Shown here piece after piece: positions 19,080-27,091 of a stretch of DNA of 64,000 nt; the first letter of the stretch is position 1; every line of letters begins with the position of its first letter. The stretch comes from Paenibacillus endophyticus (GTDB lineage Bacteria > Bacillota > Bacilli > Paenibacillales > Paenibacillaceae). The DNA lies in contig NZ_JACHXW010000027.1 of NCBI RefSeq assembly GCF_014192395.1, positions 25,202 through 89,201 on the forward strand, in the 5' to 3' direction. The position numbers and the translations under genes are program-made. A model generated the notes under the pieces. The model had not been told where the DNA came from. It ran no database searches and saw only the letters and a program-made list of their open reading frames with translations.

Positions 19080-19139
19080 AAAAAAATCTCCACAACCAAA
19101 TCATAAGGAAGTTTCCTTATCCCTAAGTGGTTGCGGAGG
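19080..19139 (-). terminator. Terminator after the sugar dehydrogenase gene
   Basis: Outer arms CTCCACAACCA (from 19088) and TGGTTGCGGAG (to 19138) enclose an inner ATAAGGAA/TTCCTTAT stem. Seven or more T follow on the minus strand. It lies between the dehydrogenase stop and the sigma-factor gene. Confidence 0.85.
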
Positions 19140-19184
19140 TGTATAAAAGCAAGCCAACACCGAATTTATTATATCGATCCTCTA

Positions 19185-20360
19185 CTACTCATTTAGATCC
19201 TGAAGCAGTAAAAGTCTGTCATCATTCTCTTTAGGCGTGCCTCGTCCATCGGTATTATTCGTAATCACATACACGCGACCGTCCTTTATCTTCACGTCCC
19301 GAAGCCTTCCCTCGCCCTCAAATACGACAATCATCTCTTGGGTAGCTGGATCATAACGGTAAAGCGCACTGCCCACTAAGGTAGCAATCAGCATGCGATT
19401 GCCTGCATCAATCGTCGCGCCCGAAGGAGCAATCGCCTCTTCGCCTGTATGGTAGATTGGCGCAATCATGCCTTTTGCAGTTGAATCCCCATATATGGCG
19501 GGCCAGCCGTAGTTGCCTCCCGCTTCGATTATATTGATTTCATCATGCCCTCCCGGATTACCTGAAGGACCGTGCTCTGTATTGTACAAAATGCCTTCGT
19601 CATTCCAAACCAAACCCTGCGGGTTGCGATGCCCGTATGAATATACATAGGAGTCCGGGAAAGGATTATCCTCCGGTATTCCGCCGCTCGGCGTCATCCT
19701 TAATATTTTACCCGCTAAACTATTAATGTCCTGAGCAAGTTCCCGCTGCTGCGCATCTCCCGTCGTGACATACAGCTGCTTGTCCGGGCCAAAAGCCATT
19801 CTCCCCCCGTCATGATTGGCGGCTCCGGGTATGCCCTCAAGCAAAGTTTCCATTTCGTTCCACTGGTCGCCGCTTTGTTCGAGAAGAACGACACGGTTCA
19901 GAAGACGTCCCTTTTCCTCATAGGTGTGATAAGCATAAGCTGTCTTCGACTGCGCGAAGTCCGGACTTAACACAAACCCGAGGAACCCCCCTTCCCCTAC
20001 CCCTTGTACGCTTTTCTTCAAATGGACGGATTGCCGCGTCATCTGCGCGCCATCGACCTTTACGATGTTCCCTTCGCGCTCGCTTATATAGACAATATCC
20101 TCATGAAATGCAATAACCCAAGGGACACGCAGCTCCTGTGCAAGCACGGTATAAGGTTCATCACTCATTTCAGGCTCATTCGGACCAGGCTCAGTCGATT
20201 CCACGGCGGTATCTGTTTCGTTGGGTTGTTCTGTCGCAATCGCTGTCGGTACCTCAGTGGCTGGCTGTGCTTCCTTTGTTTCGTTCGACTCGCAAGCAGC
20301 AAGTATCCCCAGGCATAGGGTCGTCATAATCATTGCGGCAATACGTTTTTTTGCGGTCAT
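19185..20360 (-). CDS. PQQ-dependent sugar dehydrogenase-like lipoprotein (GSDH family)
   Basis: 391 residues. Lipobox LAAC, Cys23, then an acidic/Thr linker to about residue 70. The six-bladed propeller of the glucose/sorbosone dehydrogenase family follows, with RVPWVIAFHEDIVYISEREG, GAANHDGGRMAFGPDKQLYV, GKILRMTPSGGIPEDNPFP, YGHRNPQGL and EHGPSGNPGGHDEIN. These carry the usual His/Arg contacts for PQQ and calcium. It acts outside the membrane on aldoses, if PQQ is available; no PQQ synthesis genes are in the window. AAAGGAGGAG precedes the ATG. Confidence 0.88.
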   Translation of the reverse strand: MTAKKRIAAMIMTTLCLGILAACESNETKEAQPATEVPTAIATEQPNETDTAVESTEPGPNEPEMSDEPYTVLAQELRVPWVIAFHEDIVYISEREGNIVKVDGAQMTRQSVHLKKSVQGVGEGGFLGFVLSPDFAQSKTAYAYHTYEEKGRLLNRVVLLEQSGDQWNEMETLLEGIPGAANHDGGRMAFGPDKQLYVTTGDAQQRELAQDINSLAGKILRMTPSGGIPEDNPFPDSYVYSYGHRNPQGLVWNDEGILYNTEHGPSGNPGGHDEINIIEAGGNYGWPAIYGDSTAKGMIAPIYHTGEEAIAPSGATIDAGNRMLIATLVGSALYRYDPATQEMIVVFEGEGRLRDVKIKDGRVYVITNNTDGRGTPKENDDRLLLLQDLNE

Positions 20361-20432
20361 TTGGATGGACTCCTCCTTTAAACAGAGAAGGACACCGCAG
20401 CTGCGAGTATCGCAGTACGCTGTCCCATTCGT

Positions 20433-21287
20433 TTATTCGTTTGCGTTCGACGCGGCAAGAGCCGCAACCAGCTCATCTTGAATATGGCCATTGGTAGCTA
20501 CGACATTGCGGACGCCCAGATCATAAGGCTTGCCCATCGTGTCGGTTACGATTCCGCCAGACTCCTGTACAAGCAGTGTTCCTGCCGCTAGGTCCCAGCT
20601 GCTGAGCCCGATCTCCCAGAATCCGCTCAAGCGCCCCGCTGCTACATACGCCAGGTGCAGTGCAGCAGATCCTGCGATACGCAGGTTCCGAACCTGCGGA
20701 GCAATTGCTTGAATGCCTTTCAAATTCAACGGCAGCGCATAGTGGTGGTCTGCAGGCAGGCCCGTTGCCACCAAGCTGCCTCTCAGCGTTTCGTCCTTCG
20801 ATGCCTGCATTCTTTTGCCGTGGACGTAGGCACCCTTGCCCTTCTCCGCGACGAACAGCTCATCCTTCATCGGATCGTACACTACGCCAACGATAACCTC
20901 GCCTTTATATGCAAGCGCGATTGATACGCAGAAAAACGGAAAGCCGTGAACAAAGTTAGTCGTTCCGTCGATCGGATCGACGATCCATAAATATTCCGCG
21001 TCCCGGATATTGGCAAGCGCCTTAGCCGATGCCTCTGGCCCCGGCTCCACGCCTTCTTCACCCAGAAAGGAATGATGCGGGAAATGAGTCATGACTAAAT
21101 TTTTGATTAAGCGCTCCGAGCCTTTATCAATCTCGGTCACCAAGTCATGCGAGGAGTACTTTATATCAAGGCTCGCATAATTGCCAAGTTTCGTCTTTAT
21201 CCATTCTCCTGCTTTGGACGCACAATTGATTGCGACAGCAGTAAAGCTTTTCCCGCCAACAACGGAAGCATTGTTCTGGTCACTCAC
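20433..21287 (-). CDS. Inositol monophosphatase family protein
   Basis: 284 residues with all signature blocks: GEEGVEPG (metal-binding Glu), WIVDPIDGTTNFVHGFPFF (metal-binding Asp pair) and SSWDLAAGTLLVQESGG near the C-terminus. The fold is a lithium-sensitive, magnesium-dependent phosphatase that cleaves inositol-1-phosphate or related sugar phosphates such as 3',5'-bisphosphates; the substrate is not certain. The start is GTG at 21287 with a weak ribosome-binding site. It is 72 nt upstream of the dehydrogenase and may share its transcript. Confidence 0.9.
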   Translation of the reverse strand: MSDQNNASVVGGKSFTAVAINCASKAGEWIKTKLGNYASLDIKYSSHDLVTEIDKGSERLIKNLVMTHFPHHSFLGEEGVEPGPEASAKALANIRDAEYLWIVDPIDGTTNFVHGFPFFCVSIALAYKGEVIVGVVYDPMKDELFVAEKGKGAYVHGKRMQASKDETLRGSLVATGLPADHHYALPLNLKGIQAIAPQVRNLRIAGSAALHLAYVAAGRLSGFWEIGLSSWDLAAGTLLVQESGGIVTDTMGKPYDLGVRNVVATNGHIQDELVAALAASNANE

Positions 21288-21391
21288 GATCCATCACTCT
21301 TCCCTCTATGTAAATTCACGAACAAAAACCATATTATCCTCTACTACGTATGAAGCCTCACGCAGGTTTCGCCTATGATTACTCCACCATA

Positions 21392-22210
21392 TCAAAATGA
21401 TCCAATACCTTCAATGATTAATTGTCCAGCGAGCAGCAGCAGCGTCACCCGCAGCAGCCACAGCAAACCTTTTCCGCTCATTTTAACCGCGATTGCCGCA
21501 CCCAGCTTGCCGCCGATCCAAGCACCTGGCACTAGTGCCAGCACGAGCAGCCAGTCCGTCTCCCCCAAATATGCATGCATGCCGCTGCCAAGTATGGAAG
21601 ATAAGAAAATAACGAACATGGAGGTGGCTGTCGCCATATGCGGCGGGAAACGAAACAATAAAACCATTAGCGGTACGAACAGCGAGCCGCCTCCAATGCC
21701 GAACAAACCAGACATCAGTCCAACACCGAAGCCTATTGCGAGCGCAGGCAAGATCCCATAGCTATACGTATGAACCTGCCCCGTTGCATCCGTAATCGTC
21801 CGTACGATCGGCCACTCCTTGGTAAACGGTTTCATATAGTCGCGAGCTATGAGCAGCGAGGCCATAAGCAGCATAAAAATACCGAATATAAGCTGAAATG
21901 CTCCCGCTGGCAGCAAGCCGGTCAGCGCCGATCCCAGCATTGCAGCAGGCCCGCTCGTTATAAAAAATAACCAGCCGCTGCGGAAATCCACAATCTTCCG
22001 TTTAGCGTAGCTTAACGTTGATGCCAATGCCGTTACGACGAGTACGGTTAACGAAATGCCCACCGCTGTGGCGTGTCCGATTTCGCCTCCCGTTAATACG
22101 GGACCAATAAGCATAAGCACGGGAACGATGATAATGCCGCCGCCCAGACCGACAATACTGCCAAACATGGCGGCTACGACGCCTAACAATACTAATAAGA
22201 TCCATTCCAT
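21392..22210 (-). CDS. TauE/SafE family membrane transporter
   Basis: 272 residues from ATG at 22210 (MEWILLVLLGVVAAMFGSIV), which has AAAGGTG ahead; the ATG at 22231 has none. Eight or so membrane helices. Both half-repeats carry the family glycine block: GSIVGLGGGIIIVPVLML and GLFGIGGGSLFVPLMVL. The family exports sulfite, sulfoacetate or similar organic sulfur anions, or is of unknown substrate. No sulfur genes are nearby. Confidence 0.9.
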   Translation of the reverse strand: MEWILLVLLGVVAAMFGSIVGLGGGIIIVPVLMLIGPVLTGGEIGHATAVGISLTVLVVTALASTLSYAKRKIVDFRSGWLFFITSGPAAMLGSALTGLLPAGAFQLIFGIFMLLMASLLIARDYMKPFTKEWPIVRTITDATGQVHTYSYGILPALAIGFGVGLMSGLFGIGGGSLFVPLMVLLFRFPPHMATATSMFVIFLSSILGSGMHAYLGETDWLLVLALVPGAWIGGKLGAAIAVKMSGKGLLWLLRVTLLLLAGQLIIEGIGSF

Positions 22211-22275
22211 GATGTTTATCACCTTTTCCATGTGGTCATTGTACGGGCCGTGACGGATTGCCTACATATAATAAT

Positions 22276-22299
22276 ACCGCCAAGGCATGCCTTGGCGGT
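22276..22299 (-). terminator. Palindromic terminator after uvsE
   Basis: A perfect 24-bp palindrome with arms ACCGCCAAGGC and GCCTTGGCGGT around a GCATGC centre. On the minus strand it is followed by ATTATTATAT, a weak T-rich tail. It lies 14 nt beyond the uvsE stop. Confidence 0.65.
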
Positions 22300-22312
22300 G
22301 GTTCCCGTATAA

Positions 22313-23341
22313 TTAATCTACGGCAGATATTTCTATCCGTCCGCCGTCAAGCACTCTGATGCCTTCGCCGCCTTCCGCTTCCAATTGCTTGAAATCAGCC
22401 ATCAGCTTAAACAGTGCTTCATCCTTGCTCTTGGCTTCGAGCATGCAGTCCACATGCTCGGTCGTTCGAGCCGCATGACGGAGAAAACGCAATAACGGCT
22501 CTGCTTCCAGATAGTCGGCATGACCGCGCGGATCGGATAGGCTTTTGGGACTCGATGCATGAATCTTAGGCGGCAGCTGTCCTGCGTCTGTCAGACCGAG
22601 CCTTCCACGCTCCTTGTCCCAGGTACGGACAATCCGCGGCCAAAGTCCGTTATACAGCTCTTCATCATCAATATCGCCGGAATTTACCGCATGATGATGG
22701 ATATCGAGCACCATAGGCACCCCTGCCTGCTCCGCCGCATCAAGCGTTTCACGCGCATTAAACGTCTTGTCATCATTTTCGAGCGTAATCCGGTGCTTTA
22801 GACGCGGAGGCAAAGCTCCGAATTGGCGAACAAATCGTTCGCCCGCTACAACTTTGTCACCGTAAGCACCGCCAATATGTATATTGCACTTGGTTGCCTC
22901 GCCCAGTTCCATGGCTTCCAGCATTCGCACATGATTGATTAAATCCAGCTCGGACTTCGCAAGCACCTCCGGTCTCGGCGTGCTGAACACGCAGAAGTGG
23001 TCCGGATGAAAAGAGACTCGAATGCCATGCTTGTCCGCATATTCACCTACCTCACGAAAAGCTCGCTTAAGCGCTGCGAAAGGATCCCAATCCGCCAATT
23101 CTTCGTGGGTAGCGAGTGGAATGAGCTTGGACGAAAAGCGATACATTTGAATACCGCTGGCTTTGCAATGCTTGAGAATGCGCAGCGAGCTGCGCAGGTT
23201 CTCTTCGGCAATCCGTTCCAGCTTCCTAATACCCGCCTCGCGATCGCCAAGCTTGGAGAAACTGGCAAAGGTCATCGTTTTGGAAGGTGAGGCGTTCTCG
23301 AGCTGCAAGCTCATTGCAACAAAGCCTAATCTAACGATCAT
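22313..23341 (-). CDS. uvsE: UV DNA damage repair endonuclease
   Basis: 342 residues, matching the UVDE family in length and layout: VRLGFVAMSLQLENASPSKT start, YRFSSKLIPLATHEE, HGIRVSFHPDHFCVFSTPRP and MVLDIHHHAVNSG with metal-binding His/Asp. The enzyme is a TIM-barrel nuclease that nicks 5' of UV photoproducts and starts an excision route independent of UvrABC. The start is 3 nt after the stop of the small upstream gene, so the pair is co-transcribed. Confidence 0.93.
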   Translation of the reverse strand: MIVRLGFVAMSLQLENASPSKTMTFASFSKLGDREAGIRKLERIAEENLRSSLRILKHCKASGIQMYRFSSKLIPLATHEELADWDPFAALKRAFREVGEYADKHGIRVSFHPDHFCVFSTPRPEVLAKSELDLINHVRMLEAMELGEATKCNIHIGGAYGDKVVAGERFVRQFGALPPRLKHRITLENDDKTFNARETLDAAEQAGVPMVLDIHHHAVNSGDIDDEELYNGLWPRIVRTWDKERGRLGLTDAGQLPPKIHASSPKSLSDPRGHADYLEAEPLLRFLRHAARTTEHVDCMLEAKSKDEALFKLMADFKQLEAEGGEGIRVLDGGRIEISAVD

Positions 23342-23344
23342 CGA

Positions 23345-23662
23345 TTAGGCCTTCTCTCCGAAAAACATCTCAAACGCAAGCGCCGTTTGAATTTTTGATT
23401 CTTCCTCAGTCAACTTTCTCACGAGCTCCATCTCCACCTGTGTCACTTCTTCGCCTTGAAAATTAATCTCTGCAATAGAAGCTAAGATGCGGACAATCGC
23501 GATCGCTTCATTACCAGGCGTATAGGCAATGACCTTCTGCCCCGTTGGAAACACGCGAAAGCCGCTCTTGACCATTTTGCCCCGACCGTACTCCAACAAT
23601 TCATACAGCTCTTGCTCGGATTTAAATTTACAAACCGAATTAAACTCCGTTGCAAATCCCAT
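23345..23662 (-). CDS. Small conserved-type hypothetical protein upstream of uvsE
   Basis: 105 residues from ATG at 23662, with AAAGGGGGG ahead. Sequence includes CKFKSEQELYELLEYGRGKM and a Glu-rich C-terminus. No family is named with confidence; it resembles small Paenibacillus proteins next to uvsE. The same frame stays open upstream to 23815 across 8-residue repeats (VVKAFEGL), which are probably untranslated because the ribosome-binding site points to 23662. Confidence 0.7.
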   Translation of the reverse strand: MGFATEFNSVCKFKSEQELYELLEYGRGKMVKSGFRVFPTGQKVIAYTPGNEAIAIVRILASIAEINFQGEEVTQVEMELVRKLTEEESKIQTALAFEMFFGEKA

Positions 23663-23691
23663 TTGATTTCCCCCCCTTTCCTTGGAATACA

Positions 23692-23857
23692 ACCAGGCCT
23701 TTAAAGGTTTATCTACCAGACCTTCAAAGGCTTTAACTACCACACCTTTAAAGGCTTTAACTACCAGACCTTCAAAGGCTTTAACAACCAGTCCTTCAAA
23801 GGCTTTAACTACCAACCTTCAAAGGCTTTAACTACCAACCTTCAAAGATTTTCGAAC
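23692..23857. repeat. 24-bp tandem repeats upstream of the small gene
   Basis: Seven units start at 23692, 23715, 23739, 23763, 23787, 23811 and 23834, consensus ACCAGACCTTCAAAGGCTTT plus AACT. Most are 24 bp; two are 23 bp. On the minus strand they precede the small gene and uvsE. Confidence 0.9.
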
Positions 23858-24300
23858 CCACCCAAACCCTCCCTTCCAAGGGAGGGCCCCAAGGGTTGCA
23901 CCCTCTGGACTCCTGCAACTGGACTAACGTTGGTGCTGCGAAGAGCATAATAGCTGCTTTTGCTCAGGGAGCGCTCTCGTCCCTGCGGGACACGCTTTAC
24001 GTCGAAATCCACAATGTGTCGCTTCAACGCTGCTGCTCTGACTCCATAAGAACGTATGCGTGTTAACAGCACACACTTTCGGGTTACTTGACTACTGTAA
24101 GAACATATGCGTGCTAACAGCTGCTTTTTGAGCTCCCTTATACTCTAATCTGGCTCCATTAGAACGCATGCGTGCTTACATCACACACTTTCGGGTTACT
24201 TGGCTGCTGTAAGAACATATGCGTGCTAACAGCTGCTTTCTGAGCTCACTTCTATGCTAAGCTGATTCCACTCTGCCTTTCGGCTTTGAATAATTTTTTT
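23858..24300. other. Gene-poor stretch with further repeats
   Basis: No convincing gene. It contains a CCCTCCCTT/AAGGGAGGG hairpin near 23869-23888 and the duplicated 112-bp block listed separately. Confidence 0.5.
24042..24265. repeat. Tandem duplication of a ~112-bp block
   Basis: CTCCATAAGAACG at 24042 and CTCCATTAGAACG at 24154 start two imperfect copies. Each holds two versions of AGAACATATGCGTGCTAACA (near 24050, 24102, 24161, 24213) and a shared CACACTTTCGGGTTACTTG. Confidence 0.8.
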
Positions 24301-24336
24301 AACAAACAAAAATCCAGAGAGCTGCCCCTCTGGATA
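24301..24336 (-). terminator. Terminator of ddl
   Basis: ATCCAGAG (24312-24319) pairs with CTCTGGAT (24328-24335); TTTTTGTTTGTT follows on the minus strand, about 50 nt past the ddl stop. Confidence 0.85.
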
Positions 24337-24382
24337 TATGCAATGGGGATCTGTGCGGCTTAGCTCAGCACAGACTTAAATC

Positions 24383-25504
24383 TTATTTTGCTGCTTCGCC
24401 GGTAAAGTCTATACGCTGTTTCTCGGCGTGTCGGGAAAGCGCGAGCGAGATCAAGGTGTCTAATAGTTCTTTATATGGAATGCCGGTTTCCTTCCACATG
24501 AGCGGATACATGCTGAACGGCGTGAACCCCGGCAAGGTGTTGACTTCGTTAATAAAAATCTGGTTATCGCTTTTACGAAGGAAAAAATCAACGCGCGACA
24601 AGCCGGAGCCGTCAATCGATTGGAATGCGCGGACAGCCATTTCTCGAATCGACTCTGTAATTTCCGGGGACAAAATAGCCGGAATCTGCATCGTCGATTT
24701 GCCGTCAATATACTTCGCTTTATAATCGTAGAACTCATTAGATGGCGCAATCTCGCCTGGAACAGACGCCTTCGCATCGTCGTTGCCGAGTACGCTTACT
24801 TCAATTTCACGGGCATCGACAAACTCCTCGACGATAACCTTACGGTCAAATCGGAACGCATAGTTTACCGCCGCTATTAGCTCCTCGCGGTTTTTAGCCT
24901 TCGAAACACCGACGCTGGAGCCAAGGTTGGCCGGCTTGATGAAACATGGATAGCCGAGCGAAACCTCGCATTCCATAATGAAGAAGGATGCGTCGCGCTC
25001 CCACTGTGTCCGGTTGAAATAACGGAATACGCATTGAGGCAAGCCTTCCTGCGCGAATACTTTTTTCATCAGAATCTTGTCCATGCCAACGGCAGAAGCG
25101 AGAACGCCCGCTCCGACATATGGCATGTTCGCCATCTCGAATAGACCTTGAATCGTGCCATCCTCGCCGAATGTGCCATGCAGCAGCGGGAATAAAACAT
25201 CGATACCAGGCTCCCCAGCCGTTTCAGACGAGCCTTCAGAGCCTAAACGCGCGAATAACGGAGCCAGAGCGAAGCCAGCCCGCTTCGCCTCTCCAGATGC
25301 GTACCGAAGCTCCTCAGCGTTCGACGGCCGCGCATGCAGTACGTCTCCCGTCTTCCATTCGCCTTGCTTCGTAATATAAAAAGGTTTAATTTCGTATTTG
25401 TTGTAATCAAACTCACCCATAACCGCGTAAGCCGTTTGCAGAGAAACTTCATGCTCTCCCGATTTTCCCCCGTAAACTAAACCTACTCGAACCTTGCTCC
25501 CCAT
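24383..25504 (-). CDS. ddl: D-alanine--D-alanine ligase
   Basis: 373 residues, start at ATG 25504 behind GGAGGATATGCC; longer in-frame extension to 25579 has no signal. ATP-grasp enzyme that joins two D-alanines for peptidoglycan. Visible blocks: VRVGLVYGGKSGEHEVSLQT, LLHGTFGEDGTIQGL, PCFIKPANLGSSVGVSKA, the FYDYKAKY omega-loop with the Tyr typical of D-Ala-D-Ala rather than D-Ala-D-Lac ligases, and LSRVDFFLR with FINEVNTLPGFTPFSMYP. The amidase-domain gene ends 23 nt upstream. Confidence 0.95.
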   Translation of the reverse strand: MGSKVRVGLVYGGKSGEHEVSLQTAYAVMGEFDYNKYEIKPFYITKQGEWKTGDVLHARPSNAEELRYASGEAKRAGFALAPLFARLGSEGSSETAGEPGIDVLFPLLHGTFGEDGTIQGLFEMANMPYVGAGVLASAVGMDKILMKKVFAQEGLPQCVFRYFNRTQWERDASFFIMECEVSLGYPCFIKPANLGSSVGVSKAKNREELIAAVNYAFRFDRKVIVEEFVDAREIEVSVLGNDDAKASVPGEIAPSNEFYDYKAKYIDGKSTMQIPAILSPEITESIREMAVRAFQSIDGSGLSRVDFFLRKSDNQIFINEVNTLPGFTPFSMYPLMWKETGIPYKELLDTLISLALSRHAEKQRIDFTGEAAK

Positions 25505-25527
25505 GGCATATCCTCCGGTACAATAAT

Positions 25528-26847
25528 TTATAATAGATCGGCAATATGAAAAAAACGATACTTCGTTTGTTCCGTCCATGCATAGGAATCACGATAATCC
25601 CAGTAGCGATGCCTGCTGGAAACGGTATTGGCATTTACTAACGGCATGCCGAACGAGTCAAAGGCGGTTACGACCGTGCTGTGCTGGAAGCGTTGGTCGC
25701 CATTCCAGTCATAGGTGATGATATCCCCTAACTGCAGCTCGTCAGCAGATTGCATAACCTCCGCGCGCAAGCCGGAAGACTTGGAGCCGGTCAAATAATT
25801 GGTTATTGCATTCGAAACGGCCCAGCTGTAGCTCCACCATTCGCTGCCTTTATTTCGTCCTTTATACCACCAGCCCGTTTCTCTTTTACCAGTATAGTTC
25901 ATCGGGGCATTGCCTGCAAAGATGCACTGCGACACGTAATTGGTACAATTCACCTCAAAAAGCTCATATGCCGGGTTTCCTTCATTCCACCAACGGTCCG
26001 CGTATGCCGCAACCAAATCTCTCCTGTACCGAATACCGGATGGTCTGTGTTTGAATTGCTGTAATAGGTCATAATTTAAGTATGGTGTTGATGGTGACGA
26101 TAGATCGCCAAATAGCTCCGAATAGTCATCGATGGTCATCCAGTTGTCGGTTGCTGTGCCAAAGCGAGGTCTGCGTTCTGCAATAATCGGCTCAACGCGC
26201 AGCACATCCCAGGCACCGCCTGACAATCCAAGCCAAAGACGCTCGAATTCGGATCTTTCCTCCATATAATACCGTCCTGACTGCTCCATCCTCCGTTTGA
26301 TATGCAGTCTGACGAGGACAGAAACCTCGCTGGATGATTCGTTAACGCGAATGAGCTCCGCTTTCGTTTCGCTGCCGGCCGGAAGCGCGCCTCTGAGCAA
26401 ATCGCGCTCTCTTAGGCGTTCGAGCCTGCCGCGAAGGCGGTCGCAATGATCCGAGTCGGTTACGTAATCGGTGAGCACGGCTGCATGCTGATTGGCTTCC
26501 GCCTGATTGTACAGGCTCACATACCGGTGAACGGCTGATTTCCAGCCACGCAGCTTTTCTTCCCCGTCTCGTTGCTCGTAATCGGATGAACGAAGCAGCG
26601 AATTGAGCTTAGACGTCTGCTGCCTTGGCGACTTTTCATCCTGGTTCGAGCGTTCCCGGTCATGCGGCGCATGGCGGTTTAGTTCGTCTTGGCGCATCGC
26701 ATGCAATTCGGCAGAAGCCTGCTGCTTCGGAGCTGGCGGCGCTGCGCCCTTAAGCTGCGGTTTGCGCTCGGAGGCAGTCTGTTTAGGTGGAGCTTGCGTT
26801 TTTTTCAGACCCGCATACCCTTGTCCCCGGTTACCTGTTCGCGGCAA
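25528..26847 (-). CDS. Amidase-domain (Amidase_6-like) protein
   Basis: About 439 residues. GAAGGAGG fits a TTG start at 26847; an upstream in-frame TTG at 26880 overlaps that site. The N-terminal third is rich in Pro/Ala/Gln and charged residues without a signal peptide. The C-terminal domain has YELFEVNCTNYVSQCIFAGN (candidate catalytic Cys about 301), GWWYKGRNKGSEWWSYSW, and HSTVVTAFDSFG with a candidate catalytic His, as in Amidase_6 proteins of endospore formers. The target is unknown; wall or peptide amide bonds are plausible. It is probably co-transcribed with ddl. Confidence 0.82.
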   Translation of the reverse strand: MPRTGNRGQGYAGLKKTQAPPKQTASERKPQLKGAAPPAPKQQASAELHAMRQDELNRHAPHDRERSNQDEKSPRQQTSKLNSLLRSSDYEQRDGEEKLRGWKSAVHRYVSLYNQAEANQHAAVLTDYVTDSDHCDRLRGRLERLRERDLLRGALPAGSETKAELIRVNESSSEVSVLVRLHIKRRMEQSGRYYMEERSEFERLWLGLSGGAWDVLRVEPIIAERRPRFGTATDNWMTIDDYSELFGDLSSPSTPYLNYDLLQQFKHRPSGIRYRRDLVAAYADRWWNEGNPAYELFEVNCTNYVSQCIFAGNAPMNYTGKRETGWWYKGRNKGSEWWSYSWAVSNAITNYLTGSKSSGLRAEVMQSADELQLGDIITYDWNGDQRFQHSTVVTAFDSFGMPLVNANTVSSRHRYWDYRDSYAWTEQTKYRFFHIADLL

Positions 26848-26991
26848 AGCAATCCCTCCTTCACTTAGTCGTGACTGCAAGCTAAACGCAGATTAACTGC
26901 TTCATTATATGAAGCAGCCCTACGTTTCATGTAACATTCGTAAGTTTACGTTTTGGAGTGGCAGGCATGCCGAAAAAGACATAATTGGACT

Positions 26992-27021
26992 TTACGTAAG
27001 CACTATTTTAACGATATACTG
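26992..27021 (+). promoter_or_regulatory. Candidate promoter of acnA
   Basis: TTTACG (26992-26997) and TATACT (27016-27021) are 18 nt apart, about 70 nt before the acnA start. Assigned by eye. Confidence 0.45.
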
Positions 27022-27041
27022 TAGATATAGCGATTTTGAAA

Positions 27042-27066
27042 TTGTGTTTCACAGTATGAAACACAA
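27042..27066. promoter_or_regulatory. 10-bp inverted repeat in the acnA leader
   Basis: TTGTGTTTCA and TGAAACACAA are perfect inverted arms around CAGTA, ending 25 nt before ATG. It could be a repressor operator just downstream of the promoter, or an mRNA stem-loop in the leader. Confidence 0.7.
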
Positions 27067-27091
27067 ACTACATTCAAAGAGGAGAATGACG

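Noticed and set aside
25504-25579. Vancomycin-type D-Ala-D-Lac ligase
   Set aside because: The omega-loop FYDYKAKY has the tyrosine typical of D-Ala-D-Ala ligases, and no vanH/vanX genes are present.
26909-27091. N-terminal extension of aconitase
   Set aside because: Open frame without a start signal; the promoter, inverted repeat and ribosome-binding site place the start at 27092.
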